Below are positions 1 through 9,211 of a stretch of 64,000 bases of DNA, in pieces. The notes below the pieces were generated by a model. The model made no database searches and was not told where the DNA came from. It saw only the letters and a program-made list of their open reading frames with translations. Source of the DNA: Rubellimicrobium sp. (lineage in GTDB: Bacteria; Pseudomonadota; Alphaproteobacteria; Rhodobacterales; Rhodobacteraceae); contig JACFNP010000007.1 of NCBI GenBank assembly GCA_019454835.1, positions 1 to 64,000 on the forward strand, in the 5' to 3' direction. Position 1 is the first letter of the stretch; each line of letters opens with the position of its first letter. A program made the translations under genes and the position numbers.

Positions 1-54
1 GGTGGGTCAGTTCTCGGTGGAAAAACCGGGTCACGTCTCGATGGAAATCAACAC
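1..54. mobile_element. Terminal repeats of an insertion sequence (IS21-like), cut by the window edge
   Basis: Two direct copies of GGGTCA-NN-TCTCGRTGGAAA lie at 4-23 and 28-47, a period of 24 bases with 17 of 20 positions identical. Multiple short repeats of this kind, beginning GGGTCA and ending in TGGAAA, are what I know from the termini of IS21-family elements. The M14 peptidase gene to the right loses its homology at this point and takes its stop codon (48-50) from the repeat, as expected if the element inserted into that gene. The transposase genes would lie outside the window to the left. The family assignment is from memory of IS21 ends. Confidence 0.5.
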
Positions 55-1000
55 TGCACGCCGACCGGCACCGAATAGGCGATGATTCCGGTGCAGGGCG
101 CATATCCGTGATCGCAGGCCGAGATCGGCAGTGGCCGGACCCGTGTTTCGGGCAAGGGGCCGGGATCGCCCGCCACGATACCTCGCCGCATCATGTAGCG
201 CAGCAGGTTGTGCGCATCCGCAGCGGCCAGTCCGTCATCGACATCGCGCGATCCGTGCAATTCCACCGTGCCGGTCAGGCCGGGCTGCGCCACCGCGCCA
301 CCGGCTTCCGGGCCGAGCGCGCGTGCGACCTGCGCCCACAACTGCCCGACAGCGGCGCTGAAGGGGCGGTCGCGTTCCATCCAGGCGTGAACGAACGTCG
401 CGGCGCTGCCCATCTGCGCGGAAAATTCCGTGGCAAGCCCGGCGGCATCGTCGTCGCAATAGACATAGTGCGGAGATTCCCCCGCGCAGTGCAGATCAAA
501 GCAATAATCCGCGTCGATCGACAATCGCATCAATGCGATCCGCAAATGGTCGAATTCGGTGCGCGCGGGCTGTTCATCCAGCGCTGCCAGCGCAGCCTCG
601 CGCACCAGTGCCACATTGGCAGCGGCATCGGCAGTCACGCGCGGCGCAATGCGCCCGGCGACTGCCGCGCCGATCCATGGAAACCGCGATTGTAGTTCTC
701 GCGGCTGGCCTGATCGAAACGGCCATAATGCGTGCCTGACAGGTCCTGTGCAAAACCGATGGGATTGGCCATCGGCACCAGAACCACCTCGCCGGTGATC
801 CGGCCTGCAGCTTCGGCCTGATCCAGAAGCCGGGTCAGGTGATGGATCACCAGCGGACCTGGCATCTCGCCCGCATGCAGCGCGCCCTGGAGATACATCT
901 TCGGCCGTGCCCCCGGCACGCCGTAGCGGATCACCTGCAGGCTGCGGCTTGTCCCCTGGCTGACCGGAGGCAGGGATAGCTGCTCGACGGATTTGGGCAT
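48..1000 (-). pseudogene. M14-family zinc deacylase (succinylglutamate desuccinylase/aspartoacylase type), frameshifted and 3'-truncated
   Basis: Two reading frames together spell one protein of the AstE/AspA-type M14 family, which removes acyl groups from amino-acid derivatives. The first frame (about 680-1000) starts at an ATG with GGAG upstream and carries the metal-binding HAGE-PG motif and the ENYNRGF motif. The second frame (48 to about 680) continues with DLHC and then GTVELHG, which holds the expected catalytic Glu. The frames join around 676-684, where one missing C would restore GFPWIG. The normal C-terminal beta domain of about 70-90 residues is missing because the frame runs into the insertion-sequence repeat at the left edge. 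Both lesions make an inactive gene likely. The neighbouring Lrp gene may once have controlled it. Confidence 0.75.
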
Positions 1001-1118
1001 GATGAATCTCCGGCGGATGCGATGGCGTGATTTGCGTCTCGCTCGCATGTCTCAGCCGTTATCGCAAGCCGTATCAGCCGATAATCGCGTCTGACATCTG
1101 GTTTGCGCAAAACTGCGT

Positions 1119-1601
1119 TCAGCTACCCTCTTTCGGCCAGGGGATCGGCAGCGATGTCCGCCCCAGCACCTGCTTGAGCGCGAAACTGGACGTGATGTTG
1201 CGCACGCCGGGGATCGTGCCCAGCTTTTCGGACAGGAAGGTGTTGTATTCGTCGAGATCGCTCAGCACCACGCGCAGGATATAATCCGCCGATCCCGACA
1301 GATAGTAGCAGTCCATCACCTCGGGAAAGTTGACGACAGCGGCCTCGAACTCCTTGTCATCAAGCTGGCGCTCGACCTTCACGGTGATGAACACGGTAAC
1401 CTTCAGATTCAGCGCCCTCGGGTTGACCATGGCGTTGAAGCTGGTGATCGCCCCGGATGCCTCGAGCTCCTGCACGCGGCGTGAACAGGGCGAAGGAGAA
1501 AGGCCCACGGCGCGGGCCAGCTCGTTGTTGGAAATCCGCGCGTTGCGTTGCAGATGATCGAGAATCTGCAGGTCAATCAGATCCAGCCGCCAGTCATTCA
1601 T
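1119..1601 (-). CDS. Lrp/AsnC family transcriptional regulator
   Basis: A 160-residue protein of standard Lrp/AsnC size. Residues about 6-60 form the helix-turn-helix domain, including ISNNELARAVGLSPSPCSRR. Residues about 68-150 form the RAM ligand-binding and oligomerisation domain, with the usual VMDCYYLSGSADYILRV core. Such proteins form dimers to octamers and respond to amino acids. GGGAGCGG precedes the start codon at good spacing. It is transcribed toward the broken M14 deacylase, 118 bases downstream, so control of amino-acid or acyl-amino-acid use was its plausible role. The effector cannot be read from sequence. Confidence 0.9.
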   Translation of the reverse strand: MNDWRLDLIDLQILDHLQRNARISNNELARAVGLSPSPCSRRVQELEASGAITSFNAMVNPRALNLKVTVFITVKVERQLDDKEFEAAVVNFPEVMDCYYLSGSADYILRVVLSDLDEYNTFLSEKLGTIPGVRNITSSFALKQVLGRTSLPIPWPKEGS

Positions 1602-2169
1602 CGCGCACCGCTCCCGTCATGTGGCCTGTCCTCGCCGAACCTTGCGTAGTGGCCATATCATTCAATTCCACAGTGGATGTCCACGCATTCAGCATATCCA
1701 TCCGGCGAAGCCCGCGCCGGTTCCCGGCTGTCGGTTGCGCCTCGTGGCGATCATGTCGAGAGGTTTTTGTCAGCCGCTGCTGCGGGGGGTTTCCGCCTCG
1801 ACACTGGCTTGCCTCGGCCGCGACGCCTTCTCGCGGGCGTCAAGCATGTCCACGCCAGAACGCGCAAGGGCGCGGGCTGGTCGGACGACTTCGCGCGCAG
1901 CGCCATCGGGTAAATGCGACAGCCCTGCCCGCCTCACAGCAATCGGGCGATCAGCATATTCCGTCATTGCGAGGAGGCGCAGCCGACGAAGCAACCCCGG
2001 TGTTGCGTGTGAGCGGTCGAGGTTGCTTCACTACGTTCGCAATGACGGGATTTGCGGGCGGCGACGCCGTGCCGACCCGCGCAGCCGCAGTTCGCCCGAT
2101 TGCCCTGCCCCCGCCCACAGCCTTGACATGGCGAGCGCAGCCCCTCTCATCGCCCGCGAGGAGACCGCC
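1602..2169. other. Intergenic region holding a MITE-like palindromic unit
   Basis: This stretch separates the divergent Lrp and OsmC genes. Its right half is filled by the repeat unit at 1940-2102. The left part (1602-1939) has no frame with family resemblance; the AT-richer patch around 1655-1705 is the likeliest location of the Lrp-gene promoter, though no convincing -35/-10 pair stands out. Frames that cross the region on both strands look like composition-driven noise. Confidence 0.5.
1940..2102. repeat. MITE-like palindromic repeat, copy A (full unit with terminal inverted repeats)
   Basis: The unit starts with CAATCGGGCG (1940-1949) and ends with its exact complement CGCCCGATTG (2093-2102). 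Inside lies the roughly 90-base core (1961-2048), which begins CCGTCATTGCGAGGAGGCG and ends CGCAATGACGG and can fold into a long hairpin, with GAAGCAACC opposite GGTTGCTTC. Copy C at 27368-27531 has the same boundaries, the same internal order and nearly the same length (164 versus 163 bases). Related cores occur at four more places in the window. Confidence 0.8.
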
Positions 2170-2646
2170 ATGACCGACCGCTTGCACCGCTATGCCCCGA
2201 CGATCACCTGGACCGGCAACACCGGCGACGGCACCGTCCGCATTGGCGGCTACCGCCCCGACCACGTCCTGTCGGGCGCAGGCAAGGACGGCATCGCCGG
2301 TGCCTCGGACCCGGCGTTCGGTGGTGATCCCGCGCGCTGGAACCCCGAGGAGCTGCTGGTTGCCGCGCTCTCGTCGTGTCACATGCTGTGCTATCTCGCG
2401 GCCTGCGCCCGCGCGCGGGTGATGGTGACCGCCTATGAGGATACGCCCGAGGGGATCATGCGCGAACGCCCCGCAGGCGGGGGGCAGTTCGTCGCGGTCA
2501 CGTTGCACCCCCGCATCACGATCAGCACCGGGTCCGACCCGGCCCGCGCCGCCCGGCTGCACGGGCCCGCGCACCGCGAATGCTTCATCGCCGCTTCGGT
2601 GAATTTTCCCGTGACGGTCGATCCCGTCATCACGCAGGCGAGCTGA
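2170..2646 (+). CDS. OsmC family protein
   Basis: A 158-residue OsmC/Ohr-superfamily protein. Such proteins are small dimeric thiol peroxidases that reduce organic hydroperoxides. The central segment WNPEELLVAALSSCHMLCYL carries the first redox cysteine in the expected helix (ASSC-type motif). The second conserved cysteine appears in the motif AHRECFIA near residue 139. The start at 2170 is preceded by CGAGGAGAC; longer in-frame starts upstream would run back through the repeat unit and are rejected. It stands alone, downstream of the palindromic repeat and convergent with the MocR-type regulator. Confidence 0.88.
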   Translation: MTDRLHRYAPTITWTGNTGDGTVRIGGYRPDHVLSGAGKDGIAGASDPAFGGDPARWNPEELLVAALSSCHMLCYLAACARARVMVTAYEDTPEGIMRERPAGGGQFVAVTLHPRITISTGSDPARAARLHGPAHRECFIAASVNFPVTVDPVITQAS

Positions 2647-2750
2647 TCCCGCCGCCCGATCCTGCGAGCCCTGCGCCCGCGCCCCGGTTTGCGGCCGGGC
2701 CGGAGTGTCTTGCGCGCAGCCGGACAGAACAGGGGGCAAGGTTCAAACTT

Positions 2751-4223
2751 TCACGCCCGACACGCGACAAACGCCCGGCGCAGGGCGCTGATGCCGCGGG
2801 CGGTCTGCGGGGCGTCACAGGCGGCGTAGCCGAGGATGAGGCCGTGCAACTCGCGGCCCGCACGGAAATACTGCGAGAATGGCGACACGTTGACCCCTTG
2901 CGTTGCGGCGGCCAGGGCGACGGTCCGGTCATCGAGGTGGTCGTTCAGCCGGGCGACCACCTGGATGCCCGCTTCCGAGGGAAGAAGCCGCATGAAATCG
3001 CCCAGTTCGCGGTTGCAGGTGTCGTAGAACGCCTGTCGCCGTTCGGCATAAAGGCGCCGCATCCGCTTCAGGTGGCGGCTCAGATGGCCTTCGGCGATGA
3101 AATCGGCAAGCGCCGCCTGCAGCATGAGCGGCGCGAACTGCCCGGTCGTGCCAAGCGCGCGGCTGATGCCGGGCGGAAAGCTGCGCGGCAGGACGATGAA
3201 GCCCAGCCGCAGCGCCGGGAACATCAGTTTCGTGAAGGTGCCGACATAGATCACCCGCGCGCTGCGGTCGGTGCTCTGGAGCGCCGGAACCGGGCGGCCC
3301 TGAAAGCGGTATTCGCCGTCGAAATCGTCCTCGATGATCCAACTGTCGAAACGTTCGGCCAACTGGTGCAGGCGCTGGCGCTGCTCGGCGCGCATGGTGA
3401 TGCCCAGCGGGTGCTGGCAGGCGGGGGTGACATAGATGATGCGCGGCGCCGATTCCGGTGCCTCGAGATGCCAGCCGTCGCCGTCGACCGGCAGCGGCAG
3501 AAAGGTGGCGCCCGCGACGGCAAAGGCGGCGCGGGCGGCGTAATAGCCCGGCTCCTCCATCCATACATGGTCGCCGGGGTCGATGAGCAGCCGCGAGAGC
3601 AGATCGAACGCAGCCTGCGCGCCGGTGGTGATGACGACCTGGTCGGGCGTGCAGGACACGCCGCGCGCGGCGGCAAGGTAACCGGCAATCGCCTCGCGCA
3701 GTTCCGGCAGGCCGGTGATGTGGTAGGTGCCGAACAGGTTGTGCCCGGCATGGGCCGCGCGCCGCGCAAGCAGGCGCGACAGCACCCCGAACGGGAAATG
3801 TGCCGAATCGGGGATGCCGGGATGAAAGGCGACATGGCCGGGCGTGCCGTGATGGACCGGCTGCGCCATGAGCCGGACCCCCGCCTGCGCGAGACTGCGG
3901 CTGACGACCGCCGCCGCTGCCGCATCCGCCGGTTCCGGCTCGGCCGGCAGGTCGACGACGACCGCGCGGGCCCCGGCCCTGCTGGCCAGATAGCCCTCGG
4001 TCGCCAACTGGTCATAGGCGGCAACGACGGTATTGCGCCCGATCTTCAGATCGAGCGCCAGTTCGCGCGTCGACGGAAGCTCGGACCCGGCGGGCAGCAC
4101 GCCGCGCCGGATCAGGTCGGCGAGCGTACGGTAAAGCTGGCGCTGCAACGGTTCCGCAACGCCGCGCCCGACGGACAGCGCGTCGAGCGGAAATATCTGC
4201 CGCTTGCGTGGCTGTCCCGACAC
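2751..4223 (-). CDS. MocR/GntR-type transcriptional regulator with aminotransferase domain
   Basis: A 490-residue MocR-subfamily regulator. It has an N-terminal GntR winged helix (about residues 20-85, with ELPSTRELALDLKIGRNTV) followed by a fold-type I aminotransferase-like domain that binds PLP as effector. The PLP lysine is near residue 332 in GTFTKLMFP, and EDDFDGEY lies near 298-305. I chose the GTG at 4223 because GGGGAGGG sits just before it; a TTG at 4250 is an alternative. The gene is divergent from the inositol operon, with 132 bases between them. The family's namesake controls rhizopine (methyl-inosamine) catabolism in rhizobia, which fits the neighbours. Control of the iol operon is inferred. 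Confidence 0.9.
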   Translation of the reverse strand: MSGQPRKRQIFPLDALSVGRGVAEPLQRQLYRTLADLIRRGVLPAGSELPSTRELALDLKIGRNTVVAAYDQLATEGYLASRAGARAVVVDLPAEPEPADAAAAAVVSRSLAQAGVRLMAQPVHHGTPGHVAFHPGIPDSAHFPFGVLSRLLARRAAHAGHNLFGTYHITGLPELREAIAGYLAAARGVSCTPDQVVITTGAQAAFDLLSRLLIDPGDHVWMEEPGYYAARAAFAVAGATFLPLPVDGDGWHLEAPESAPRIIYVTPACQHPLGITMRAEQRQRLHQLAERFDSWIIEDDFDGEYRFQGRPVPALQSTDRSARVIYVGTFTKLMFPALRLGFIVLPRSFPPGISRALGTTGQFAPLMLQAALADFIAEGHLSRHLKRMRRLYAERRQAFYDTCNRELGDFMRLLPSEAGIQVVARLNDHLDDRTVALAAATQGVNVSPFSQYFRAGRELHGLILGYAACDAPQTARGISALRRAFVACRA

Positions 4224-4355
4224 CCGACCCTCCCCGTCCGGGCGACCCAACCGGGCGCAAGGCTACTGGTCCCATCATTTCGAGTCAAACTGGCTCTCGG
4301 AATGGGCACAGATCACGAGGATAGTTGACCGGTAATCTGGCGGGGGAACATTCCG
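4224..4355. promoter_or_regulatory. Shared regulatory region between the MocR-type regulator and the iol operon
   Basis: This 132-base gap must hold both divergent promoters. ACTGG occurs as a direct repeat at 4265-4269 and 4289-4293 (24 bases apart), and CCCAT (4271-4275) is matched by ATGGG further right. MocR proteins typically bind paired direct repeats, so this is the best candidate operator, but the repeats are short and could be chance. Confidence 0.35.
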
Positions 4356-5261
4356 ATGAGCGTCAGGCTGGGCATCAACCCGATCACCTGGACCAACGAT
4401 GACATGCCCGAGCTTGGCGGCGACACGCCGCTCGAGACCTGTCTCGCCGAGACGGCGGCTGCCGGTTACGCAGGCACCGAACTGGGCGGAAAATTCCCCC
4501 GCGACAGCGCCGAACTCGGCCCGATCCTTGGCCAGCACGGTCTGGCGCTGGTGTCGGGCTGGTATGACGGCCGTATTCTCGAACGCAGCGTGGCCGAGGA
4601 ATTCGATGCCATCGAACCGCATCTGACGCTGCTGCGCGATCTGGGCGCGCGCCACGTCGTCTATGCCGACACCTCGCGCGGGCGGAACGGCGCGATCTTC
4701 GAGCCGATCTCGCAGCGCCCCGTTCTGGCCGAGGACGAATGGCGCCCCTATGGCGCGCGCATCACCGGACTGGCCGAACGGATGGCCGATTTCGGCGTGG
4801 CGATGGCGTTCCATCACCACATGGGCACGATCATCGAAAGCGATGCCGAGATCGACCGGCTGATGAACGTCACCGGCGAGGCAGTCGGGCTGCTTTACGA
4901 CACCGGCCATTGCGCTTTTTCCGGCGGCGACCCCGAGGCGCTGCTGCGCCGCCATGTCGCGCGCGTGGTCCATGTCCATTGCAAGGACGTGCGCCCGGAC
5001 ATTCTTGCCCGCGCCCGTGCCGACGACATGAGCTTCATGGGTGCGGTCCTCGAAGGCATCTTCACGGTGCCCGGCGACGGGGCCATCGACTATCCGACCC
5101 TGCTGCGCATCCTTGCCGACGGGGGCTATGCGGGCTGGCTGGTGGTCGAGGCCGAACAGGACCCGGCCAAGGCGCATCCGCTGACCTGTGCGACGATGGG
5201 CTATCGCAATCTGCTCGGCCTTGCGCGCGACGCGGGCTTTCACGTCATCGAAAGGGCATGA
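4356..5261 (+). CDS. iolE: Myo-inosose-2 dehydratase (IolE/MocC-like)
   Basis: A 301-residue xylose-isomerase-like TIM-barrel protein matching IolE, which dehydrates scyllo-inosose (2-keto-myo-inositol) to 3D-trihydroxycyclohexane-1,2-dione, the second step of inositol breakdown. The opening [18 protein letters not shown] is typical of IolE, and later landmarks are FHHHMGT (152-158), YDTGHC (181-186) and HVHCKD (206-211). The rhizobial rhizopine protein MocC belongs to the same family. It is first in an operon and overlaps the next gene by ATGA. The function is strengthened by iolG, iolC, iolD and iolB downstream. Confidence 0.93.
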   Translation: MSVRLGINPITWTNDDMPELGGDTPLETCLAETAAAGYAGTELGGKFPRDSAELGPILGQHGLALVSGWYDGRILERSVAEEFDAIEPHLTLLRDLGARHVVYADTSRGRNGAIFEPISQRPVLAEDEWRPYGARITGLAERMADFGVAMAFHHHMGTIIESDAEIDRLMNVTGEAVGLLYDTGHCAFSGGDPEALLRRHVARVVHVHCKDVRPDILARARADDMSFMGAVLEGIFTVPGDGAIDYPTLLRILADGGYAGWLVVEAEQDPAKAHPLTCATMGYRNLLGLARDAGFHVIERA

Positions 5262-6124
5262 CCATGGCTGCCAACGACCCGCAGGTGATCTTCAACATCG
5301 ACGATGTCGGCATGTGTCACGGTGCGAACACGGCCTATCTCGAGCTGGCGCGCGCGGGCGCGGTCGATTCCGGCTCGGTCATGGTGCCCTGCCCGTGGTT
5401 TTCCGAGATCGCCGAAGAGGGTGCGGGCGATGCGTCGCTGAATCTGGGCGTCCATCTCACCCTGACGGCAGAGAAGCGCCACTACCGCTGGCGGCCGCTG
5501 ACCGGCGCCAGCCGCGCCTCGGGGCTGGTCGACGGCGACGGCTTCATGTGGCGCAGCGTGGTCGAACTGCGCCGCCATGCGAACCCCGAGGCGGCCGAGG
5601 CCGAGATGCGCGCCCAGATCGACGCCTTCCTGGCCACGGGCATCAGGCCAAGCCATCTTGACGGCCACATGGGCGCGGTGCTCGCCCCCGAGTTCTGCGA
5701 CCGTTACGTCACCGTTGCGCTCGACTACGGGATTCCGACGCTGTTTCCGGCCAGTCTCTCGGCCTACATGCCGAACCACAACCTGCAGGGCGTGGCCGAT
5801 GCGGCGCTCGCCCCGGCGGCGGAGCGGCTGGCGGCTTCGGGCCAGCGCCTTGCCGACCGCGTTCTGGAAACGCCGTGGAACCGGGATCGCCCGCGCGAGG
5901 ACCGCTATGACGCGCTGCTGGACCGCATCGGGCCGGGCCTGACCTTCATCTGCTTTCACGCCAACGCGCCGGGCGAACTGGAACTGATCGAACCCGGTTC
6001 GGCGGCGATCCGCATCGACGAATACGAGCTGCTCGCCTCGCCCGGTTTCCGGGCGAAGGCGGCAGGACTGGGCCTGCAGCGAGGATCGCTGCGGGACCTG
6101 ACTGCAACAACGGGAGTGAAGTGA
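5258..6124 (+). CDS. ChbG/YdjC-family carbohydrate deacetylase-like protein
   Basis: A 288-residue member of the YdjC/ChbG superfamily, metal-dependent enzymes that remove acetyl groups from N-acetylated sugars. Visible metal/catalytic motifs are IDDVGM (Asp15-Asp16), LGVHLTLT (His66) and SHLDGHMG (His133 and His137). The ATG overlaps the iolE stop (ATGA); a second ATG six bases later is possible. YdjC proteins are normally found with chitobiose or other amino-sugar genes, so a place between iolE and an ABC transporter in an inositol operon is unusual and points to an N-acylated or amino-substituted inositol as substrate. That substrate is inference. Confidence 0.85.
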   Translation: MTMAANDPQVIFNIDDVGMCHGANTAYLELARAGAVDSGSVMVPCPWFSEIAEEGAGDASLNLGVHLTLTAEKRHYRWRPLTGASRASGLVDGDGFMWRSVVELRRHANPEAAEAEMRAQIDAFLATGIRPSHLDGHMGAVLAPEFCDRYVTVALDYGIPTLFPASLSAYMPNHNLQGVADAALAPAAERLAASGQRLADRVLETPWNRDRPREDRYDALLDRIGPGLTFICFHANAPGELELIEPGSAAIRIDEYELLASPGFRAKAAGLGLQRGSLRDLTATTGVK

Positions 6125-6166
6125 CGGCGTGGCGGCAGCGGGCCGCCTATCAGGGAGGAGAAGCGA

Positions 6167-7153
6167 ATGATCCGGGACTTTCTCAAGTCGCCCCACGGGC
6201 GCATGGTGCAGGCTGCGGGCGTGGCGCTTGCACTGACCTTCGGCGCAAGCGCCGCCGACGCGCAGGTCAAGGGGCCGGAAGACGTGCGTATCGTCTTCGT
6301 CACCCACGGTCAGGCCAACGATGTCTACTGGACCGTGGTGAAGAACGGGATGCTGGCAGCAGCCGAGCAACTCGGTGTCACGGTGGACTATCAGGCGCCC
6401 GAGACCTTTGACGTGGTGCGCATGGCGCGCATGATCGAGGCCGCCACCGCATCGAATCCCGACGGCATCGTCGTCTCGATTCCCGACGCCGACGCGCTGC
6501 ATGACCCGATCGAGGCCGCCAAGGCCGCCGGCATTCCGGTGGTCGTCATCGACAGCGGCATGGAGCAGGTAGAGAACTGGGGCCTCGATCTCTATGTCGG
6601 CGGCCACTCGGAATATGACAACGGCGTGCGCGCGGGCCAGATCATGGCCGAGGCGGGCGTCAGCCATGGCATCTGCGTGAACCACGAGGTCGGCAACGTC
6701 AGCCTCGACCTGCGCTGCCAGGGCTACAATGACGGGCTTGCCGAAAGCGGCGGCGGGTCGGAAGTGGTCGCCTCGACCATGGACCCGACCGACGTGACCC
6801 ACCGCGTCGAGGCCTATCTTACTGCCCATCCCGAAGTGACCGGCGTGCTCACGCTGGGGCCGACGGTGGCGGCGCCGATCCTGAAGATGTTCGAGGACCA
6901 GGGCACGACCGACAACTATCGCCTTGCCTCGTTCGACCTCTCGCCCGAGATTCTGGACGCGGTCGCCAACGGGAGCGCGCTGTTTGCCATCGACAACCAG
7001 CAGTTCCTGATGGGCTATTATCCGGTGATGTTCCTCGCCTCGCGGGCGATGTATCGCACCTTCCCCACCGACAACGTGTGGACGGGGCCGTCCTTCATCA
7101 CCGCCGAGGACGCCGCCGCCGTGCGCGACCTCAGCCGTCAGGGCATCCGCTGA
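6167..7153 (+). CDS. Sugar/inositol ABC transporter, periplasmic substrate-binding protein
   Basis: A 328-residue type-1 periplasmic binding protein (Peripla_BP_4, ribose/galactose-binding type). The N-terminus has a signal peptide with a hydrophobic stretch at about 14-26 and a likely cleavage after ADA near residue 31. The mature part begins with the beta-strand IVFVTHGQANDVYW and contains the hinge elements DGIVVSIPDA and TLGPTVAA. AGGGAGGAG precedes the start. It sits upstream of its permease and ATPase within the iol operon, so inositol or an inositol derivative is the likely ligand. MocB of rhizopine catabolism is the same type of protein. A hairpin follows the stop codon. Confidence 0.9.
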   Translation: MIRDFLKSPHGRMVQAAGVALALTFGASAADAQVKGPEDVRIVFVTHGQANDVYWTVVKNGMLAAAEQLGVTVDYQAPETFDVVRMARMIEAATASNPDGIVVSIPDADALHDPIEAAKAAGIPVVVIDSGMEQVENWGLDLYVGGHSEYDNGVRAGQIMAEAGVSHGICVNHEVGNVSLDLRCQGYNDGLAESGGGSEVVASTMDPTDVTHRVEAYLTAHPEVTGVLTLGPTVAAPILKMFEDQGTTDNYRLASFDLSPEILDAVANGSALFAIDNQQFLMGYYPVMFLASRAMYRTFPTDNVWTGPSFITAEDAAAVRDLSRQGIR

Positions 7154-7165
7154 CGTGAACCGATG

Positions 7166-7196
7166 CGCGCCGCTCCGGGGCGTCCGGGGCGGCGCG
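7166..7196 (+). promoter_or_regulatory. Intercistronic hairpin between binding-protein and permease genes
   Basis: CGCGCCGC (7166-7173) pairs perfectly with GCGGCGCG (7189-7196). Adding the T-G, C-G and C-G pairs inside gives an 11-base-pair stem with a 9-base loop. No T-run follows, so it is more likely an mRNA-stabilising or partial-termination hairpin that keeps the binding protein more abundant than the membrane components. That role is known for other ABC operons and inferred here. Confidence 0.55.
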
Positions 7197-7233
7197 TTCT
7201 GATACAGTTGGGCACGGGCGGGGGATTCGACAG

Positions 7234-8370
7234 ATGAGTCTGACGACTGACGACAAACCGGCAGAGACCGGGGCTGGCGCGGCAAGTGCAGCGCGAAACG
7301 GCCATTCGCCGCGTCTCATGGTGCGGCTGCTGCGGCGGCCCGAGCTGGGTGCCGTCACCGGCACGGTGCTCGTCTTTGCATTCTTCGCGATCACGGCCGG
7401 AAACAGCGGCATCTTCAGCCTGATGGGGGTTGCAAACTTCCTGCAGGTCTCGGCGCAACTCGGCATCCTCGCGGCGCCGGTCGCGCTGCTGATGATCGGG
7501 GGCGAGTTCGACCTTTCGGTCGGATCAATGGTCGGCTTCGCCAGCGTCACCATCGGCCTCGGCGTCACCGAATTCGGCCTGCCGATCTGGCTGGCGCTGG
7601 GCATTGCCTTCGCCTTCGCCATCATCATCGGCACGATCAACGGCATCCTCGTGGTCCGCACCGGCCTGCCGTCGTTCATCGTCACGCTGGCAGGCATGTT
7701 CATCCTGCGTGGACTGACGCTGGCGATCACCCGCACCATCACCGGACGCACACAGATTCCCTATATCACCGAAGGCCATGAAAACAGCTTCATCGTCCAG
7801 CTTTTCGGCGGCAAGTTCGGCACCTCGCTGTTCCAGTATCTGGGCGACATCGGCTGGATCGCGGTGCGCCCCGACGGGCGGGCGCTGGTGAACGGCCTGT
7901 CGATGTCGATTGCCTGGTGGATCGTGGTCACCGCGATCTGCGCCTGGATTCTGGCGCGCACCCGCTTCGGCAACTGGATCTTCGCCGCAGGCGGTGACGC
8001 CGATGCCGCGCGCAACATGGGTGTGCCGGTAGCGCGGGTGAAGATCCTGCTCTTCGTCGGCACCATGCTGGGCGCCACGATCTTCGCCGCCGCCCAGGTG
8101 CTCGAGGCCGGATCGGCCGACACGCTGCGGGGCTTCCTCAAGGAGTTTCAGGCCATCATCGCGGCGGTGATCGGCGGCTCGCTGCTGACGGGGGGCTACG
8201 GCTCGGCGATCGGCGCGGCATTTGGCGCGCTGATCTTCGGCACGGTCGAGATGGGCATCTTCTACACCGGCATCGATTCCGACTGGTTCCAGGTGTTTCT
8301 CGGCGGGATGCTGCTGATTGCGGTGCTGGTGAACAATCTGGTGCGCCGCAAGGCGACGGAGGCGCGTTGA
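7234..8370 (+). CDS. Sugar/inositol ABC transporter permease (RbsC type)
   Basis: A 378-residue inner-membrane permease of the branched-chain/ribose type (BPD_transp_2). It has a soluble N-terminal tail of about 35 residues and then roughly ten hydrophobic segments. Diagnostic stretches are [20 protein letters not shown] (the GEFDLSVG signature after TM3), [13 protein letters not shown], and the C-terminal [15 protein letters not shown]. It would form the translocation pore with the ATPase encoded immediately downstream (TGATG junction) and receive substrate from the binding protein upstream. Confidence 0.92.
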   Translation: MSLTTDDKPAETGAGAASAARNGHSPRLMVRLLRRPELGAVTGTVLVFAFFAITAGNSGIFSLMGVANFLQVSAQLGILAAPVALLMIGGEFDLSVGSMVGFASVTIGLGVTEFGLPIWLALGIAFAFAIIIGTINGILVVRTGLPSFIVTLAGMFILRGLTLAITRTITGRTQIPYITEGHENSFIVQLFGGKFGTSLFQYLGDIGWIAVRPDGRALVNGLSMSIAWWIVVTAICAWILARTRFGNWIFAAGGDADAARNMGVPVARVKILLFVGTMLGATIFAAAQVLEAGSADTLRGFLKEFQAIIAAVIGGSLLTGGYGSAIGAAFGALIFGTVEMGIFYTGIDSDWFQVFLGGMLLIAVLVNNLVRRKATEAR

Positions 8371-9170
8371 TGGCACAGGCAGCGGATTCCACCCCGATCG
8401 TCGAATTGCGCAACGTCTCTAAGCGCTTCGGCTCGGTCGTCGCCCTGCGCGGGATTTCCTTTGCCGCGCGCGCGGGCGAGGTGCATTGCCTGCTGGGTGA
8501 CAACGGCGCGGGCAAGTCGACGCTGATCAAGACCCTCTCGGGCGTTCACACGCCGACCGAGGGCGAGATGCTGGTGCAGGGCCGTCCGGTGCGGTTTTCC
8601 TCGCCGCGCGACGCGCTTGACCACGGGATCGCCACGGTCTTTCAGGACCTGTCGATGATCCCGCTGATGAGCATCACCCGCAACTTCTTTCTCGGGCGCG
8701 AGCCGGTGAAAGGCGCGTTCCCCTTCCGGCGCTTCGACATGCAGGCCGCCGATGCCATCGTCGCCGAGGAGCTTGCCAATATCGGCATCACCCTGCGCGA
8801 CCCGCAACAGGCGGTCGGCACCCTGTCGGGCGGCGAGCGCCAGTGCGTCGCCATCGCCCGCGCGGTCTATCACGGCGCGAAGGTGCTGATCCTCGATGAA
8901 CCGACCTCGGCGCTGGGCGTCCATCAGGCGGGCATCGTGCTGCGCTATGTCGCGCAGGCGCGGGCGCGCGGACTGGCGGTGATCTTCATCACCCACAACA
9001 TTCACCACGCCTACCCGGTGGGCGACACCTTCACCCTGCTCAACCGCGGCACCTCGCTGGGCACCTTCGCCAAGAGCGAGATCACCGAGACCCAGGTGCT
9101 CGAGATGATGGCGGGCGGGCGTGAACTGCAGCAGATGCGGGCCGAACTGGGCGCCGAGGCGACAGGCTGA
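8370..9170 (+). CDS. Sugar/inositol ABC transporter ATPase, single-domain
   Basis: A 266-residue ATP-binding subunit with Walker [10 protein letters not shown] (about residues 43-51), signature LSGGERQ, and Walker [13 protein letters not shown]. Classical ribose-type transporters use an ATPase of about 500 residues with two fused domains; this one has a single domain, as in FrcA, so two copies presumably dimerise. The ATG at 8370 overlaps the permease stop by one base; a TTG one codon earlier is the alternative. It energises the operon's transporter. Confidence 0.92.
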   Translation: MAQAADSTPIVELRNVSKRFGSVVALRGISFAARAGEVHCLLGDNGAGKSTLIKTLSGVHTPTEGEMLVQGRPVRFSSPRDALDHGIATVFQDLSMIPLMSITRNFFLGREPVKGAFPFRRFDMQAADAIVAEELANIGITLRDPQQAVGTLSGGERQCVAIARAVYHGAKVLILDEPTSALGVHQAGIVLRYVAQARARGLAVIFITHNIHHAYPVGDTFTLLNRGTSLGTFAKSEITETQVLEMMAGGRELQQMRAELGAEATG

Positions 9171-9211
9171 CGGGCGTACCGGGCCAAGGGAACCGGGCCA
9201 AAGGAGGAGCA

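Noticed and set aside
1621-2646. A 341-codon start for the OsmC protein
   Set aside because: The first 183 codons run through the intergenic repeat and have no family resemblance. The ATG at 2170 has a good ribosome site and gives the standard length.
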